From assembly GCF_033720595.1 (NCBI RefSeq), contig NZ_JAWWCF010000056.1:1-16196 (forward strand): a DNA stretch of 16,196 nt, given 5' to 3'. Below, piece by piece: positions 14,173 to 16,196 of this stretch (position 1 is the first letter of the stretch; each line of letters starts with the position of its first letter). The DNA comes from Lishizhenia sp033720595. GTDB taxonomy: Bacteria > Bacteroidota > Bacteroidia > Flavobacteriales_D > Crocinitomicaceae. The translations under genes and the position numbers were made by a program. The notes beneath the pieces were generated by a model, which saw nothing but the letters and a program-made list of their open reading frames with translations, searched no databases and was not told the DNA's origin.

Positions 14173-16196
14173 TTAATCGTTAATGATGGTGAGAAATCCA
14201 GTATAGGGTTTGGCATCTTTATCTGCAGTATCTTCATAGTAAATGAAAAAATAGGTTCCGTCAGATAAGCCCTTTCCATCAAAAGTGTTGTCGTAGTGGT
14301 CTTTTTCATAGATTGGATTACCCCAGCGATTCACTATCTCCAAACGATTTCTTGGGTGTTTTTCTGAGTTTTTTATGATGAAATAATCATTCATTCCATC
14401 TCCGTTGGCCGTAATTACATTGGGTACAATTGGTTTACATTCATTCAATTCTAGCTCCATGGTGTCTGAAAAATAACAACCATTTTCATCTATGTTGGTG
14501 AGGATTATCGTATTGAAGTCAGCTTCTACAAAATAAGGATTATCATCACTACCATTCTCCCAATAGTAATTGTTTACCTCTTCGGGTGGATATATTCCGT
14601 AAAACTCCTTTCTGCAAATTAATGTGTCATTGCCTAAAGAAAATTCAAGAGGAGCATAAACTTCTAAATAAAGGGAGTCTGAAAAATTACAAAATCCAAA
14701 AACTTCAATTTCTACACTGTACCAACCCACATGAGAGGAGTCTAAATTAAAGATATCTATCGTTGGATTACTTGTGTTACTACCGTCTGGATATGTCCAG
14801 TAAAAATCGGTATTTGGAATTTCATCCGCATATAAACTCAAGTCTGTACCTAAACAAGCAGACGTGTCTAATTGTACAAAGAAATTGTGGTTGTTTGTAT
14901 TGTATACTTTTACAGAGTCTGGGATAAAAGGACAATTGTTAACATCCAGCCCTTGTAATACATAATAACCATCTTCGAAATATTGATCAACGTATAAGGT
15001 TTCCTCATCGATGAAATAGGTGTTTTCAAATTCCCAGTACAGTTCATTATAACTATTAACGGTATCATAAACTTCATCAGTTGAAGTTTTACAAATGAAA
15101 CTGGTGTCTTTATTCAATTGAAGGTAATGGGTAGGGTATACAGTAATGTACATGGAATCCTCTATACTACAATACGTGTTACTCGCTGTTAAATAATACA
15201 TACCACTATTGTTTTCGTCTATAGGGTAAATCATAAAGTTATTACCAGAAAATTGCTCGTTATTACTGTTGGACCAATTATAGTTTTCTGCCGAAGCTTG
15301 TGTTGCTAATATTAGCGTGTCGTCATGACAATAAAAATCGTCCATAGCAAAGATTATTTCACTAGGTAATTCACTTATTGAAACTTGAAAACTATCAGTG
15401 TAAGGACCACAGTAGGGTCTGTCAACGATATAAACTAACGTAAAAGAGTCTATTAATTCAGGTACCACATAGCTGTTTTGAGTAGAAACCAAGTTGTTGT
15501 CTAAATACCATTCTATACTTCCATTTCCTGTATACTCGAAAATTCCCGAATCTCCTGCACATAGGGTAGTATCTGGATAATTAAAGTTTTCATTGCCAAA
15601 AAAGTACCCAATTGCAACGGTGTCTGTATTCGCAGTACATCCATCAGCTGAGGTGGCTGTAACAAAATAATCTCCCGGTGTGCTTACCCAAATACCAGAA
15701 GTGTTTTCTCCATTGGGTGACCAATTGTAACTAGCAAGCCCTGATGTAGTTTCTACATAAATAGAATCTCCAATACAAAAGAGCGTGTCTCCCACATTTA
15801 AACCAGGTGATATGGACATGTCTTGTACAAATATTGAGTCTGTAGTAGTAATGTTACAGAGCTCTATGGTACAATAATAATAACCGGGATCATATACCAT
15901 AATGCCTGGGGTAGTATCTCCTGTAGGTGACCACTGAAAAGAAGGCGTTCCGTAATAATTTACTTCTAAATAAATGCTGTCGTCATTACAAATTGTTGGA
16001 GTTCCGTTAATGTTGATGTTTGGTGTTGTATACTCTGTAACAGTAATATAGTCAGAAACGAGCTGACAAGAATCATAATCCATCACAATACAATAATAAT
16101 CACCATTATCTGTCACCCAAATATTGTTCGTATCTCCAACACTGTTTCCATTTGGTCCTATCCAATTATAACTTAGTCCTGCGGTACCTATCTCTA
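14173..16196 (-). CDS. Large secreted repeat protein with gliding-motility/T9SS type B sorting domain (CHU_C), 5' end outside window
   Basis: The frame stays open to the right edge: 673 residues are visible and the true start lies beyond base 16196. The last ~85 residues (from VPNVITANGDGMNDYF through RWGNPIYEKDHYDN, FDGKGLSDGTYFF and YTGFLTI) are the CHU_C gliding motility-associated C-terminal domain, a type B signal for the type IX secretion system. Before it are about eight Ig/PKD-like modules. Each tends to carry a Cys near its first strand, a Trp in YNWSP, YNWSN or YWT, a GxYxxT-type strand and a second Cys (for example CIGDSIYV, YNWSPNGENTSGIW, PGDYFVTATSADGC). The sequence is very acidic and Asn-rich, as in cell-surface or secreted adhesins. 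Ligand and exact role are unknown. No clear terminator follows its stop. Confidence 0.9.
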   Translation of the reverse strand, partial: EIGTAGLSYNWIGPNGNSVGDTNNIWVTDNGDYYCIVMDYDSCQLVSDYITVTEYTTPNININGTPTICNDDSIYLEVNYYGTPSFQWSPTGDTTPGIMVYDPGYYYCTIELCNITTTDSIFVQDMSISPGLNVGDTLFCIGDSIYVETTSGLASYNWSPNGENTSGIWVSTPGDYFVTATSADGCTANTDTVAIGYFFGNENFNYPDTTLCAGDSGIFEYTGNGSIEWYLDNNLVSTQNSYVVPELIDSFTLVYIVDRPYCGPYTDSFQVSISELPSEIIFAMDDFYCHDDTLILATQASAENYNWSNSNNEQFSGNNFMIYPIDENNSGMYYLTASNTYCSIEDSMYITVYPTHYLQLNKDTSFICKTSTDEVYDTVNSYNELYWEFENTYFIDEETLYVDQYFEDGYYVLQGLDVNNCPFIPDSVKVYNTNNHNFFVQLDTSACLGTDLSLYADEIPNTDFYWTYPDGSNTSNPTIDIFNLDSSHVGWYSVEIEVFGFCNFSDSLYLEVYAPLEFSLGNDTLICRKEFYGIYPPEEVNNYYWENGSDDNPYFVEADFNTIILTNIDENGCYFSDTMELELNECKPIVPNVITANGDGMNDYFIIKNSEKHPRNRLEIVNRWGNPIYEKDHYDNTFDGKGLSDGTYFFIYYEDTADKDAKPYTGFLTIIND

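Overview
The window looks like chromosomal DNA from a member of the Bacteroidota, most likely Flavobacteriales. It is AT-rich and starts lack Shine-Dalgarno sites. A TAnnTTTG-type promoter precedes the tRNAs. It carries a SusC/TonB-receptor-like barrel paired with a GLPGLI protein, a CHU_C type sorting domain (type IX secretion) and several 7TM-DISM/SpoIIE proteins. Genus cannot be fixed from the sequence alone. There are no transposases, phage genes or CRISPR arrays.

Layout. (1) 71-3527, plus strand: an outer-membrane beta-barrel receptor overlapping a GLPGLI-family protein. (2) 3614-3947, plus strand: promoter, tRNA-Gly(GCC), tRNA-Leu(UAA) and an intrinsic terminator. A second terminator-like hairpin with a UUCG loop lies just beyond, at 3996-4028. 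(3) 4029-4345: a long non-coding stretch, then a cytoplasmic ankyrin-repeat protein at 4346-4942. (4) 4939-11073, minus strand: three tandem paralogues, each with a periplasmic sensor domain, seven membrane segments, a coiled coil and a SpoIIE/PP2C-type serine phosphatase domain. The outer two keep the metal-binding aspartates. The middle one has lost most of them while keeping the rest of the architecture, so it is probably a pseudophosphatase. (5) 11163-12014, minus strand: an exported protein I do not recognise. (6) 12112-14077, minus strand: a compact operon of a short-chain dehydrogenase, a low-molecular-weight tyrosine phosphatase and an RsmI-like methyltransferase. (7) 14173 to the right edge, minus strand: the C-terminal part of a large repetitive secreted protein ending in a gliding-motility/T9SS type B sorting domain. 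Its 5' end lies outside the window.

How it fits together. The most interesting part is the phosphatase cluster. Two apparently active membrane phosphatases flank a degenerate one. The stop of the degenerate gene is followed after one base by the preferred ATG of the next active gene, so the two products are probably made together. No STAS-domain antagonist, anti-sigma kinase or sigma factor is present here, so the target must be encoded elsewhere. The other blocks are standard Bacteroidota cell-surface and housekeeping genes.
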